64,000 bases of DNA from Prevotella sp. (GCA_031271965.1 JAISUS010000017.1:1-64000), one strand, 5' to 3'. Counted from the first letter of the stretch, positions 52,752-61,540 are shown. The notes: generated by a model not told the origin, from the letters alone. Numbers and translations are program-made.

Positions 52752-53264
52752 ATGTCATCAAAAATAAAAAAATCGCTAAGACAGAACTTAGTAGAACTAC
52801 AGCCAAATATGCTGAGTTTCGCCATGACTCTCACAGCCAATAGGAACGATGCCAGAGACCTCACTCAAGAAACTACCTTAAAAGCTTTAACTAATATAGA
52901 TAAGTTCTATAACAATATGAACTTTAAAGGTTGGATATTTACTATAATGCATAATATATTCGTAAATAACTATCGCAGAGCCATCCGTATTCAGACAATA
53001 ATACACCTAACAGATAATTCTCAATTTTTGGATCTACCTCAAGAATCCGGATTCGAGTCGCCTGAAAGTTCTTTTTCTATAACAGAAATAAATGGCATAT
53101 TAAACAGTTTTTCGGATGAATACAAAGTTCCTTTCTCGATGCATCTTCTTGGGTACAAATATGAAGAGATCGCAAAACAACTTAAATTGCCTTTGGGAAC
53201 AGTCAAATGCCGGATATTCTATGCACGCAAAAGATCACAGGAACTTCTCAAGGATTACAAATAA
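52752..53264 (+). CDS. ECF-type RNA polymerase sigma factor
   Basis: The 170-aa product has sigma-70 region 2 (LSFAMTLTANRNDARDLTQETTLKAL and GWIFTIMHNIFVNNYRR) and region 4 (YEEIAKQLKLPLGTVKCRIFYARKR), with nothing between them but a short linker, the ECF layout. No anti-sigma factor or SusC with an STN domain lies beside it, so its control is not evident. Its targets are unknown. The exported protein upstream is on the same strand but 162 bp away and has its own promoter element. Confidence 0.93.
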   Translation: MSSKIKKSLRQNLVELQPNMLSFAMTLTANRNDARDLTQETTLKALTNIDKFYNNMNFKGWIFTIMHNIFVNNYRRAIRIQTIIHLTDNSQFLDLPQESGFESPESSFSITEINGILNSFSDEYKVPFSMHLLGYKYEEIAKQLKLPLGTVKCRIFYARKRSQELLKDYK

Positions 53265-53314
53265 TTGCCAGATAAAAATATTTCCTGCCCTATTACACTC
53301 CGGCTATTTTTTTA

Positions 53315-53380
53315 TAATAAAATAGTCCTACTTATCTCACGACAAGCAGGACCCAACCTTAACACAAACTTACAAAACTA
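53315..53380 (-). ncRNA. Candidate short transcript on the minus strand, or AraC-gene terminator
   Basis: On the minus strand TAGTTTTG (53380-53373) is followed by TAAGTTTGTGTTAAGG and then by a hairpin GTCCTGCTT ... AAGTAGGAC (53352-53325) with one G-U pair and a T-rich run. The block differs by one base over 27 from the block at 24144. The unit starts 11 bp after the AraC stop, so the hairpin may simply terminate araC-family mRNA. Confidence 0.35.
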
Positions 53381-53390
53381 CATTATATTT

Positions 53391-54263
53391 TTACAACTGC
53401 GATATATCCATTCTGTATTGCGAAGGGGACATTCCCGTATGTTTTCTAAAAAAACGCCCCAACGACGCCTGACTTGAAAAATTTGTTTTTACTGCTATTT
53501 CTTGTATGTTCAAGGATAAATCGTGCAATAAAGACTTTATCTCCAGGATTGTATATTCTACAATCCACTCTTTAGCAGACTGTCCACTTATTTCTCTAAT
53601 TATTCGAGATAAATATTTGGGCGTTATACATAATTTTTCAGCATAGAATACAATTTCCCTATTTTCCTTATAATATTCCATTATCAGTAAGAAGAAATTA
53701 TAAACCAGATTTTCTTTATTACCGTCTAAAGTTATCTTTCTTAATAATAGGGCATTCTGATAATTATTATAAAGATCAAGGTAAAATAATCTGAGAACAT
53801 TCAGCACATATTCCTTTCCAAAAACAAGATCCATTGGTTTTATACGATGCTCTATCAATCTGTAATAAATCTGAAATCGTCTAATCTCCATTTCATCCAA
53901 TTTAAATTGGTGTTTTTTCCTCATATGAATAAAAAAAAGAGGAGATAACCGGAAGATCCCTATCAAAACATCATTAATAATATCCTGAGATACAAGAAAA
54001 TAATTAATAAGAAAATCTTCACTCTGTTGTTTCAGTATTACATTTTGACCCGGAGAAATTATTAACAACTCTCCTTTCGATAAAGAATATTCATAAAAAT
54101 GGACATCAAATACTATATTACCTTCAAGGCAAAGCCCTAATATCCCATACCCTTCTTCTGAAGAAAATATATTCATTGGGATTGATTTTGCCTCAATAAT
54201 AACTTTAAAATCTTTCTCTAAAAATGTTGTTAGTATTTTTTTATTTGACAAAGTCTTATTCAT
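53391..54263 (-). CDS. AraC-family transcriptional regulator
   Basis: The last 100 of 290 residues form the AraC double HTH: VFYAEKLCITPKYLSRIIREISG is the first, and IQEIAVKTNFSSQASLGRFFRKHTGMSPSQYR the second with the consensus ending. The N-terminal 180 residues resemble a cupin-type effector domain (SLSKGELLIISPGQ is the beta-turn typical of these). No obvious target sits beside it. Upstream lies a 1.8-kb region without clear genes, and its own -7 element is 40 bp upstream. Confidence 0.92.
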   Translation of the reverse strand: MNKTLSNKKILTTFLEKDFKVIIEAKSIPMNIFSSEEGYGILGLCLEGNIVFDVHFYEYSLSKGELLIISPGQNVILKQQSEDFLINYFLVSQDIINDVLIGIFRLSPLFFIHMRKKHQFKLDEMEIRRFQIYYRLIEHRIKPMDLVFGKEYVLNVLRLFYLDLYNNYQNALLLRKITLDGNKENLVYNFFLLIMEYYKENREIVFYAEKLCITPKYLSRIIREISGQSAKEWIVEYTILEIKSLLHDLSLNIQEIAVKTNFSSQASLGRFFRKHTGMSPSQYRMDISQL

Positions 54264-54302
54264 ATTTACAATATTCCTCTGCCCTTACTATATCGACGAG
54301 TG

Positions 54303-54310
54303 CAAATATA
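54303..54310 (-). promoter_or_regulatory. -7 promoter element for the AraC-family gene
   Basis: CAAATATA on the plus strand reads TATATTTG on the minus strand, 40 bp upstream of the start at 54263. Confidence 0.5.
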
Positions 54311-54574
54311 TAATTAATTTTCACCTATTTTTATTTAGTGGACATTTGGTACAACATTTGGGCTATTTTGTATTAAAACGTTTCTTGACACAAAGAATAA
54401 GTGCATTTGAATAGAGAAAAGAACACATATACAACAATGTATTTATTACACATTGAATAATATTACGCATCAATTTTAGCACTATAAAATTAACACCAAT
54501 AACGTAATGGGTAAATATTGACGCCATACAAAACGCGGCTCAATAAAAGTCGTCCTCTCCTATTCGGGAAATTA

Positions 54575-54615
54575 TAGATAATCAAAATGTATACTGCTAT
54601 TATACCGATTATCTA
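54575..54615. repeat. Bulged palindrome
   Basis: TAGATAATC (54575-54583) pairs with GATTATCTA (54607-54615), and GTATA (54589-54593) with TATAC (54601-54605), around loop CTGCTAT. It could be a cruciform, operator or RNA stem. Confidence 0.55.
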
Positions 54616-54749
54616 TTTACAAAGAAAAGAATAAATATACAGATAGCCGCATAATTTAGACATTAATAAAGCCGATTACATGTTAAAATAATCTCAAACG
54701 GGATTATTTAGGAGTATTACTGACAATATAATATTAATAAAAAAGAAAA

Positions 54750-54768
54750 GGTTGTCCTCCCGACAACC
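54750..54768 (-). terminator. Strong minus-strand terminator
   Basis: GGTTGTC and GACAACC form a 7-bp stem followed on the minus strand by TTTTCTTTTTT. It lies 22 bp after the stop of the small open frame at 54791-55012, and no annotated gene precedes it on this strand for 1.3 kb. Confidence 0.7.
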
Positions 54769-54790
54769 AATCTTTATTGTTACTTTAAAT

Positions 54791-55012
54791 CTAATACCAT
54801 GAAAATATACCTATATAACAGAATGTATTCATAATTGTTTTATGGATTTTTTCTATAAGAAATAGAAGGCATGAATTTGACTCAATAGAAGAAGAAAGAT
54901 TAAAAGAATAAAGATTAAGTAAAAGATATTTCATAGAGAAAATTCTATTTCTATTACAAGAATAAAAAAGGAAAGAGGTACTAAGAATCACTCCCAATAC
55001 CTCCCAAAACAT
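54791..55012 (-). CDS. Possible small hydrophobic protein (73 aa)
   Basis: The frame encodes 73 residues with two hydrophobic stretches and many Ser, Leu and Phe. I do not recognise it. Support is positional only: it lies between a consensus minus-strand promoter (55236-55206) and a strong terminator (54768-54738). The 5' leader would be nearly 190 bases, which is long, and the A/T richness makes chance open frames likely. A shorter start at the internal Met near residue 27 would also fit. It may be noncoding. Confidence 0.2.
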   Translation of the reverse strand: MFWEVLGVILSTSFLFYSCNRNRIFSMKYLLLNLYSFNLSSSIESNSCLLFLIEKIHKTIMNTFCYIGIFSWY

Positions 55013-55042
55013 TTTTCAACTTTGCCTATGTTGAAAACACAC

Positions 55043-55114
55043 TCATTTTATTTTTATCAGAACCATATATCTGCACTTACACGTTTGTTTATACTCAAAA
55101 TCAGTATACTTCAT
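55043..55114 (-). CDS. Very short open frame (23 aa), possible leader peptide
   Basis: An ATG at 55114 opens 23 codons (MKYTDFEYKQTCKC followed by RYMVLIKIK) within the same putative transcript, about 85 bases after the predicted start and with AAAGGAG upstream. There is no family match. It is recorded only because of its place between promoter and the 73-aa frame. Confidence 0.12.
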   Translation of the reverse strand: MKYTDFEYKQTCKCRYMVLIKIK

Positions 55115-55205
55115 TAAGCAGATAACAGACTCCTTTGATTTGATTTCTTTAAATAATTCAGTATAAATATCTCTTCATTTAATGCTGAATAATTAGCTTG
55201 CAAAA

Positions 55206-55236
55206 CAAAGATAAGTAAGAATTTATACCTTTTCAA
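55206..55236 (-). promoter_or_regulatory. Consensus-spaced orphan promoter, minus strand
   Basis: TTG (55236-55234), a 20-bp spacer and TATCTTTG (55213-55206) match the promoter consensus. No annotated gene lies downstream until the terminator at 54750. Confidence 0.6.
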
Positions 55237-55420
55237 GCCTTTTTTGAGACATATAGATTTTTCTTTCACGAATACACTATAAACATCTATAAAACAAATA
55301 ATTAAACCGAAACAGACTTAACCCTATATAGATTTTTCTTCCCTTATATGACACATATATGGCGCTAAAAAAGCCATAAATTCTAACTTTAAGCTTCTAA
55401 ACCGCCCCAATACAAACTTA

Positions 55421-55428
55421 CAAAACTA
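55421..55428 (-). promoter_or_regulatory. Third copy of the TAGTTTTG block
   Basis: On the minus strand TAGTTTTGTAAGTTTGT starts at 55428, identical over 17 bases to the copy at 53380. The sequence after it (ATTGGGGCGG) has no clear terminator hairpin. Confidence 0.35.
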
Positions 55429-55535
55429 AATTCAATAAAGTATCAATACAGAAATCAGAATTCAATCAATTTCAACCATTAACGAGATTTATTCAGCATT
55501 AAAATAAGACTGTCACATTCTTAACTTTTTTTTAC

Positions 55536-55566
55536 TTGTGCAAACTAATAATTAAATATACTTTTG
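55536..55566 (+). promoter_or_regulatory. Consensus-spaced orphan promoter, plus strand
   Basis: TTG (55536-55538), a 20-bp spacer and TACTTTTG (55559-55566) fit the promoter consensus. No plus-strand gene lies downstream; the structured segment at 55682-55768 does. Confidence 0.55.
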
Positions 55567-55572
55567 TCACGC

Positions 55573-55768
55573 ATTGAAGATAATTTTACATAACTAATAT
55601 TTAAAACAATAACATAATAATACTTTTAAAAGATAACAGGTTCACTTTTGTGACAAAAGTTAAGATATTTATTAATTGACAACACGCGTATGGAAGACTC
55701 CAACGTTAACAACATACAACTTTACAAAAATACAAAACGCGTGTACCTCCCTGCAATAACAGGGAGGT
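55573..55768 (+). ncRNA. Candidate structured small RNA of about 200 nt
   Basis: Starting about 7 bases after the orphan promoter, the predicted RNA contains ACTTTTG-tga-CAAAAGT near 55652-55668. It also has a long-range 8-bp pair ACACGCGT/ACGCGTGT (55682-55689 and 55737-55744) and a perfect 9-bp terminal hairpin (55745-55768) followed by TATTTATT. There is no open frame of note. Size and single-copy position would suit a regulatory RNA, but I do not match it to a known family. Confidence 0.35.
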
Positions 55769-55884
55769 TATTTATTAACACCTCTCTATAAAGTTTGATT
55801 CTCATATATAGTAGAGATGGCCAGCCTGTTATACAAAAATGATTATGCTGTCAACCTATTTTAGAACGGGACATTTATAAAATT

Positions 55885-55920
55885 AAAAAAGCGAGTATCT
55901 CACGACACTCGCTTTTTTTT
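55885..55920. terminator. Strong bidirectional terminator
   Basis: AAAAAAGCGAGT and ACTCGCTTTTTTTT form a perfect stem with a 10-base loop. It can end the parC operon on the minus strand, 155 bp after its last gene, and any plus-strand RNA from 55573. Confidence 0.85.
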
Positions 55921-56075
55921 GGGGAAAAATTTTTAAATTTTTGATTGCGACATGTTGTACATATCACAATTGCTTAATAAAAATTCGCTTAAAGTTAATT
56001 ATATCTTTCAATATCTGAACTATTTAATCGTATAAATTAAACTGAAAAACACATATTCTTCTGATATATATAAAT

Positions 56076-57656
56076 TTACAGTGAAGTTTTCATTAAGGAT
56101 ATTCTCATCTTTTCTGCTAAAGCTTCTGCACAACGTTCTCCATCCATAGCCGCAGAAACTATCCCTCCGGCGTATCCTGCCCCTTCGCCACATGGATAAA
56201 GACTTTCTATTTCAACATGTTGCATAGACTCTCTATCGCGAATAATCCTTACAGGAGACGATGTGCGACTTTCAACAGCAAGAAGTATAGCCTCATCTGT
56301 CAAATATCCTCTATAACTGTTACCTACTTTCTTAAATGCTTCTTGTAAGCGCGTAGATATAAATCGAGGCATCCATTCATGTAGAGGGGACGATATTACA
56401 CCCGGGGTATATGAGGTTTCCGGCAATGATGTACTTTTCTGCCCTTTGACGAAGTCATACATCCTTTGAGCGGGAGCAACTTGCGTCTTCCCACCTTGTA
56501 TCCATGCTTGTTCCTCAATATCTTCAACAAATTTGAGCAAACTTAATTCATTATATTTGGCATACTCGGGAAAATCTTCAGGGTGTATCTCCACCACAAC
56601 CCCTGAATTTGACCAACGTGAGCCCCGATTAGAAGGTGACATACCATTCACAACGACTTGTTTCGGTCCACTGGCAGAAGGAACTATTGTTCCGCCGGGA
56701 CACATGCAGAAGGAATAAACACCACGACCGCCCGATTGCACAACAAAGCTATATTCAGCCGCAGGAAGATACTCACCACGGCCCTCCTTACAATGATACT
56801 GTATCTGATCGATAAGATGTGCCGGATGCTCGATACGAAAACCGATAGCTAAACCTTTCGCTTCTATTTTCACTTTCTGATCATACAGCATATAATATAC
56901 ATCCCGAGCAGAATGTCCTGTTGCAAGAATAACAGGCCCTTTAAAAGTTTTTCCTGTATTGGTTTCTATTCCTCTCACTTCATTATTTTCTATAATGAGC
57001 TTGTCCATGCGTGTTTCAAAATGGACCCCCCCTCCTGAAACGATAATCTGCACACGCATTTTTTCTATGATGCTGGGCAATTTATCCGTACCTATATGAG
57101 GATGAGCATCAATGAGAATAGAAGGATCGGCTCCATGCTGACAGAAAACGTTCAGTATTTTCTCCACATTCCCCCGTTTCTTACTTCTGGTGTACAATTT
57201 ACCATCTGAGTAGGCACCTGCTCCGCCCTCTCCAAAACAATAATTGGATTCCGGATTAACCACATGCTCACGATTCATCAGAGCTGTATCGCGCTTACGG
57301 TCTCTCACATTCTTGCCCCGTTCGACAACAACCGGACGAATACCAAGTTCGATTAATCGCAGTGCTGCGAATAGTCCGGCAGGACCGGCTCCCACAACAA
57401 TGGCTTGGGGGCAATCTTTCACATCCGGATAATATGTGTTCAGAAATGCAGGATCGTTTTGCTCCTCATTTATATATCCTCTTACCCGTAAATTGATGAA
57501 TATATTTCGTTGACGGGCATCTATCGAGCGTCTTAAGATGCGCACTGAAGAGATTTCCGATAATGGAATACTTGCAGTAGTTGAAAAAATCTTTCTTACT
57601 GTTTCAATATCAGACGCCTGCTCTGGCGTAATGCGTAAGTCTATATCTTTTTGCAT
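56076..57656 (-). CDS. FAD-dependent oxidoreductase (COG2509-type)
   Basis: The 526-aa product has an N-terminal extension of about 80 residues and then the FAD motif IVVGAGPAGLFAALRLIELG with the acidic end VVVERG. Further typical segments are NYCFGEGGAGAYSDGKLYTR and VILATGHSARD, and near the C-terminus YPCGEGAGYAGGIVSAAMDGERCAEAL. It belongs to the uncharacterised FAD-utilising dehydrogenase group widespread in bacteria. The substrate is unknown. It starts 13 bp after the DUF3316 gene and is the last gene of the parC operon. Confidence 0.9.
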   Translation of the reverse strand: MQKDIDLRITPEQASDIETVRKIFSTTASIPLSEISSVRILRRSIDARQRNIFINLRVRGYINEEQNDPAFLNTYYPDVKDCPQAIVVGAGPAGLFAALRLIELGIRPVVVERGKNVRDRKRDTALMNREHVVNPESNYCFGEGGAGAYSDGKLYTRSKKRGNVEKILNVFCQHGADPSILIDAHPHIGTDKLPSIIEKMRVQIIVSGGGVHFETRMDKLIIENNEVRGIETNTGKTFKGPVILATGHSARDVYYMLYDQKVKIEAKGLAIGFRIEHPAHLIDQIQYHCKEGRGEYLPAAEYSFVVQSGGRGVYSFCMCPGGTIVPSASGPKQVVVNGMSPSNRGSRWSNSGVVVEIHPEDFPEYAKYNELSLLKFVEDIEEQAWIQGGKTQVAPAQRMYDFVKGQKSTSLPETSYTPGVISSPLHEWMPRFISTRLQEAFKKVGNSYRGYLTDEAILLAVESRTSSPVRIIRDRESMQHVEIESLYPCGEGAGYAGGIVSAAMDGERCAEALAEKMRISLMKTSL

Positions 57657-57669
57657 GAATATTTATGAA

Positions 57670-58656
57670 TCAATAACCGTCCCAATAATTATTACGAGCC
57701 TTTTCTTTCGTTCTTTTCACACTTTCTATAGGAAAACCAATAACAAAGCTATTAGTATAATGATGAGTCTGGATGTCATGTACTTTAGTCTGATACCATG
57801 AACCCAGATACCCTACACGTATCGTATATTTATTTATCGGAATATCTACAGTCAGATAGCTACGGAGTGCACGTTGGTTGTGCAACGATGTAAAATTAAG
57901 GACTCCAACCGAATTACCCAAAGATATTTCGTAATACGATTGTCCATATTTAGGAGAAAACAACATTCCCATAAACGGACTATCTAGTTGCCACCGAATG
58001 GCAAACCATTTCAGCTTATATGAGGCTATGAGGGAAAGGTTAAGATTGGTATATCCCCTCGCCGATGCGGGATTATTACCGTTTCGTTCATTATACAGCA
58101 CTCCGGCATTGACATCCCACAGCCCGCCAAGCCCCAGACGGAAAGCATCTGTACTGTACAGACTGTAATGCCCTCCTATCCTATAATTTGCCAATAGCCA
58201 ATATTCCGATGCATTTTTAGCGGGATTATCTCCTTTAGCCAGATCAAGTTCAAATATCTGCTGTTTATGAAAGCGATAATTGAACCATGTAGTACGGCGC
58301 ATTTGTTCATACATCAACCTTATGGATATGCCTTTATATTCCAATGGAGATAAATAAGTGTCGTACATATTGGAAGAACCAATGGAAGCTGTAATGGTAT
58401 TGTTGATGATTAATTCTCTTTTTTGAGATACCGTAAAATTTATTGGATCCTCTATTCTGCATTTTAAATTATTATTATGAAAAATAGAATCGGATATAGA
58501 TAACACAATTTCCTTTGGTTGCTCTTTTGTTCGAAAATAAAAGGTTTCAATACTATCTATTTCCTGTGAAAAAGTAGACAAAGAAAAAGGCATACTTATA
58601 AAAAAAATACATAGATACCTAAGTATAACATTTTTTATTCTTTTATTCCTCCCCAT
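57670..58656 (-). CDS. DUF3316 family outer-membrane barrel protein
   Basis: The 328-aa product has a signal peptide (ending LSTFSQ) and then alternating amphipathic strands rich in Tyr and Trp, such as RRTTWFNYRFHKQQIFELDL and AFRLGLGGLWDVNAGVLYNER. It fits DUF3316 of Bacteroidales in length and pattern and is probably an outer-membrane beta-barrel. Function unknown. Its first 14 bases overlap the 3' end of parC, so its translation is coupled to a topoisomerase gene, an odd partner. Confidence 0.85.
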   Translation of the reverse strand: MGRNKRIKNVILRYLCIFFISMPFSLSTFSQEIDSIETFYFRTKEQPKEIVLSISDSIFHNNNLKCRIEDPINFTVSQKRELIINNTITASIGSSNMYDTYLSPLEYKGISIRLMYEQMRRTTWFNYRFHKQQIFELDLAKGDNPAKNASEYWLLANYRIGGHYSLYSTDAFRLGLGGLWDVNAGVLYNERNGNNPASARGYTNLNLSLIASYKLKWFAIRWQLDSPFMGMLFSPKYGQSYYEISLGNSVGVLNFTSLHNQRALRSYLTVDIPINKYTIRVGYLGSWYQTKVHDIQTHHYTNSFVIGFPIESVKRTKEKARNNYWDGY

Positions 58657-61351
58657 CCTTAAACAGTGATTGCTGTCCTGTTATTTCATCTATAATATCA
58701 GATATTGGACGATTGTCTATCTCATCATCATCATCGTCTATCTGCACCTCAAATTTATTCCCTTCCTCTTCTTCCGGTTCCGGGAAACGAAGCGGCTCCA
58801 ATTCTTTTATATCTCCTATTTCAAACGTAGAAATACGCTTACCTTTCGCCTTAAAGCTTTTTACCGCTATAAATTCTTCAGCATCTATCTCTAATGCTTC
58901 CCGGTAACTGTCACGTCCTCCAAACATAACCTGTATACGTGGATAAACTGTATCGGTAAGGATCTGTAACTTCGACTCCGGATTATCGCCCAAATAATTC
59001 TGTTTTTTAGCAGAAACTTCAAAAGTAAAGCGTTTCAGATACATATATTTCTGATCGGCATCGAAAAGTACAGCTGTCCAATTCTTATTCGGATCGAATT
59101 TCTCAATAAAGATTATTCCGGCTTCGTAATGATTGGTTACATCGAAAGACGAAGTATAAAATTCTCCGTTCTGATTGACGACCAATATATGGTCGTCACT
59201 TTGGAATTCTCCCAGATATTTGCCACGTCCATCGTAGTTGAGGCGCAACACATCCTGATCGAACCATACTTTACGACCGCCTAAAGTAGAACCACCTTTC
59301 TGCTTTAACGATATTTTATGAACCTCGGCTTTGGTCAGAATATTACCCATCGATTGACGGCCTTTGATAACAATTTCGCTAAAGTCTTTTTCAAACACCA
59401 GAATCTTCTGACGTGGTTTGGGTTTCAATATGACACGTATTGTTTCCGCTTCACCGTTAGGATTGGCACTGAAATAAGTAATGCGTGAACCATCGGTTCC
59501 CTGAGTCACATCATATTCCTTATCCCGAGTGATGCCCGTCACAGCAAACCGTTTGATATATGAAGGGCCGTTCTTACCATGGCGATAAACTACATTATAA
59601 ATAGTACGCTTATCATTGCGGCGGAAGACATACAGATACAATACATTTTTACCGACAAACATCTTGTCACTCACTTTTACGATCTTATATTTCCCGTCTT
59701 TATAAAAAATAATAACATCGTCAATATCCGAACAGTTACAAACATATTCGTCCTTTTTCAATGATGTACCAATAAAGCCTTCTTCACGGTTAATATATAA
59801 TTTTTCGTTCGCTTCCACAACCTTAGTGGCCTCGATAGTGTCGAAACTGCGGATTTCAGTTCTGCGAGGATAATTTTTTCCGTATTTTTCTTTGAGCATA
59901 ACATACCACGAGATCGTATAGTCTACAATATTATCGATATTATGCTTTATTTCTTCTATTTCTTCCTTATATCTGGCAATTAGTTCATCCGCTTTATCAG
60001 AGTTAAATTTGAGGATACGCCCCATTTTTATCTCCATCAGTTTAAGTATATCCTCACGGGTTACTTCACGTATAAACAAATGAACAAATTTTGCCAAACG
60101 CTTATCTATATGATCTACCGCAGCATCCATATTGACAGCATTCTCGAATTCTTTATCTTTATAAATACGCTCCTCAATAAATATTTTTTCTAAAGATGAA
60201 AAATGAAGGCTCTCTTCAAGTTCGTTCTTCTGAATTTCAAGCTCCAGCTGTAACAATCGCTGCGTATTATCTGTAGTGTCGCGCAAGATATGGCTTACAG
60301 TCAGGAAATAAGGTTTGTTATCCTCAATCACACAGCAGTTTGGAGAAACACTTATTTCACAATCGGTAAATGCATACAAGGCATCTATCGTTTTATCGGA
60401 CGAAACGCCCGGAGCCAGATGCACATGTATCTCAACATTCTGAGCCGTGATATCATCGACCTTGCGTATCTTAATCTTACCTTTATCGTTTGCTTTTAAG
60501 ATAGACTCCACTACAGAAGACGATGTGCGGCCATAAGGAATATCGCTGATAACTAGCGTTTTATTATCCAGCTTAGAAATTTTAGCACGTATCTTTACCG
60601 AACCACCACGCTCTCCATCATTATATTTGCTGACATCAATATATCCTCCGGTCTGAAAATCAGGATAAAATATAAAATCTTCTCCCTGCAAATATGCGAT
60701 TGACGCATCGCAAAGATCATTAAAATTGTGAGGAAGAATTTTGGACGAAAGTCCAACAGCAATACCTTCCGCACCTTGCGCCAACAGCAATGGGAATTTT
60801 ACAGGCAGAGTTATAGGCTCTTTGTTACGTCCATCGTAAGAAGGTTTCCATTCGGTGGTCTTCGGATTGAAAAGCACTTCAAGCGCAAATTTAGACAGAC
60901 GTGCTTCAATATAACGTGGTGCGGCTGCCCCATCTCCGGTAAACACATTCCCCCAGTTACCCTGACAGTCTACAAGCAAGTCCTTTTGTCCCAGTTGCAC
61001 CAACGCATCGCCGATAGAAGCGTCTCCATGGGGATGAAATTGCATAGTATGCCCGATGATATTTGCTACCTTATTGTAACGCCCGTCATCCATCCGTTTC
61101 ATCGAATGGAGTATACGTCTTTGAACAGGCTTCAAGCCATCTCCAATATGAGGCACAGCACGTTCGAGTATCACATACGAAGCATAATCGAGGAACCAGT
61201 TCTGGAACATACCCGAAAGATGCGTTTGAGTGTCAGCAACTTCTTTCACAGGCTTATAATCGGAATGGGAATCGTCTCTATCAGATTCTTCTTCCGCTAT
61301 CGGCTCATCATCCAAATACTCCGGCTCGTCAATAATATCTTCGGGAAACAT
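58643..61351 (-). CDS. parC: DNA topoisomerase IV subunit A
   Basis: The 902-aa product has the GyrA/ParC winged-helix domain with HPHGDASIGDALV and the catalytic Tyr in AAPRYIEARLS. A coiled-coil gate and a degenerate C-terminal beta-pinwheel follow. The absence of a clear GyrA-box (QRRGGKG-type) and the acidic N-terminal extension of about 40 residues favour ParC of Bacteroidetes over GyrA. It unlinks replicated chromosomes together with ParE, which is not in the window. It heads a three-gene operon with DUF3316 and the FAD enzyme, from a consensus promoter. Confidence 0.92.
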   Translation of the reverse strand: MFPEDIIDEPEYLDDEPIAEEESDRDDSHSDYKPVKEVADTQTHLSGMFQNWFLDYASYVILERAVPHIGDGLKPVQRRILHSMKRMDDGRYNKVANIIGHTMQFHPHGDASIGDALVQLGQKDLLVDCQGNWGNVFTGDGAAAPRYIEARLSKFALEVLFNPKTTEWKPSYDGRNKEPITLPVKFPLLLAQGAEGIAVGLSSKILPHNFNDLCDASIAYLQGEDFIFYPDFQTGGYIDVSKYNDGERGGSVKIRAKISKLDNKTLVISDIPYGRTSSSVVESILKANDKGKIKIRKVDDITAQNVEIHVHLAPGVSSDKTIDALYAFTDCEISVSPNCCVIEDNKPYFLTVSHILRDTTDNTQRLLQLELEIQKNELEESLHFSSLEKIFIEERIYKDKEFENAVNMDAAVDHIDKRLAKFVHLFIREVTREDILKLMEIKMGRILKFNSDKADELIARYKEEIEEIKHNIDNIVDYTISWYVMLKEKYGKNYPRRTEIRSFDTIEATKVVEANEKLYINREEGFIGTSLKKDEYVCNCSDIDDVIIFYKDGKYKIVKVSDKMFVGKNVLYLYVFRRNDKRTIYNVVYRHGKNGPSYIKRFAVTGITRDKEYDVTQGTDGSRITYFSANPNGEAETIRVILKPKPRQKILVFEKDFSEIVIKGRQSMGNILTKAEVHKISLKQKGGSTLGGRKVWFDQDVLRLNYDGRGKYLGEFQSDDHILVVNQNGEFYTSSFDVTNHYEAGIIFIEKFDPNKNWTAVLFDADQKYMYLKRFTFEVSAKKQNYLGDNPESKLQILTDTVYPRIQVMFGGRDSYREALEIDAEEFIAVKSFKAKGKRISTFEIGDIKELEPLRFPEPEEEEGNKFEVQIDDDDDEIDNRPISDIIDEITGQQSLFKDGEE

Positions 61352-61388
61352 ATATAATAGTTTTTATACAGCTATTTCTAAACTTGTC

Positions 61389-61419
61389 CAAAGATAATTT
61401 TTTTTGATGTGATTTCAAA
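61389..61419 (-). promoter_or_regulatory. Promoter of the parC operon
   Basis: On the minus strand TTTG (61419-61416), a 19-bp spacer and TATCTTTG (61396-61389) form a perfect promoter 37 bp before the start. Confidence 0.8.
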
Positions 61420-61495
61420 ATGGTATTACTGATTGAAACAAGGATAACGAGAAGAAAATTATAGGATCGAAACTATGAGAATTATCTCTAAATAC

Positions 61496-61540
61496 AAAAA
61501 GCTGCCTCAAGAACATATAAATGTTTTGAGGCAGCTTTTC
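61496..61540. terminator. Terminator downstream of the small basic protein gene
   Basis: GCTGCCTCAAGAACAT pairs with ATGTTTTGAGGCAGC with one bulge, flanked by A- and T-runs on each side, so it can work in both directions. On the minus strand it follows the gene at 61617. Confidence 0.8.

Larger units (their letters stand above)
54264..56075. other. 1.8-kb region without confident genes, rich in promoters and hairpins
   Basis: The A/T-rich stretch holds an AraC promoter, a bulged palindrome (54575-54615), two promoter-like elements with correct -33 spacing (minus 55236-55206; plus 55536-55566), a third TAGTTTTG block (minus 55428-55421) and three strong hairpins. A near-direct repeat ATATAGATTTTTCTT occurs near 55251 and 55327. 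No convincing long protein gene is seen. Confidence 0.6.

Noticed and set aside
55251-55341. Short direct repeat ATATAGATTTTTCTT as a CRISPR-like array
   Set aside because: Only two copies exist about 76 bp apart, with no further units and no cas genes.
60728-61357. 209-aa open frame antisense to parC
   Set aside because: It is the shadow of a well-supported topoisomerase gene and has no promoter or domain signal.
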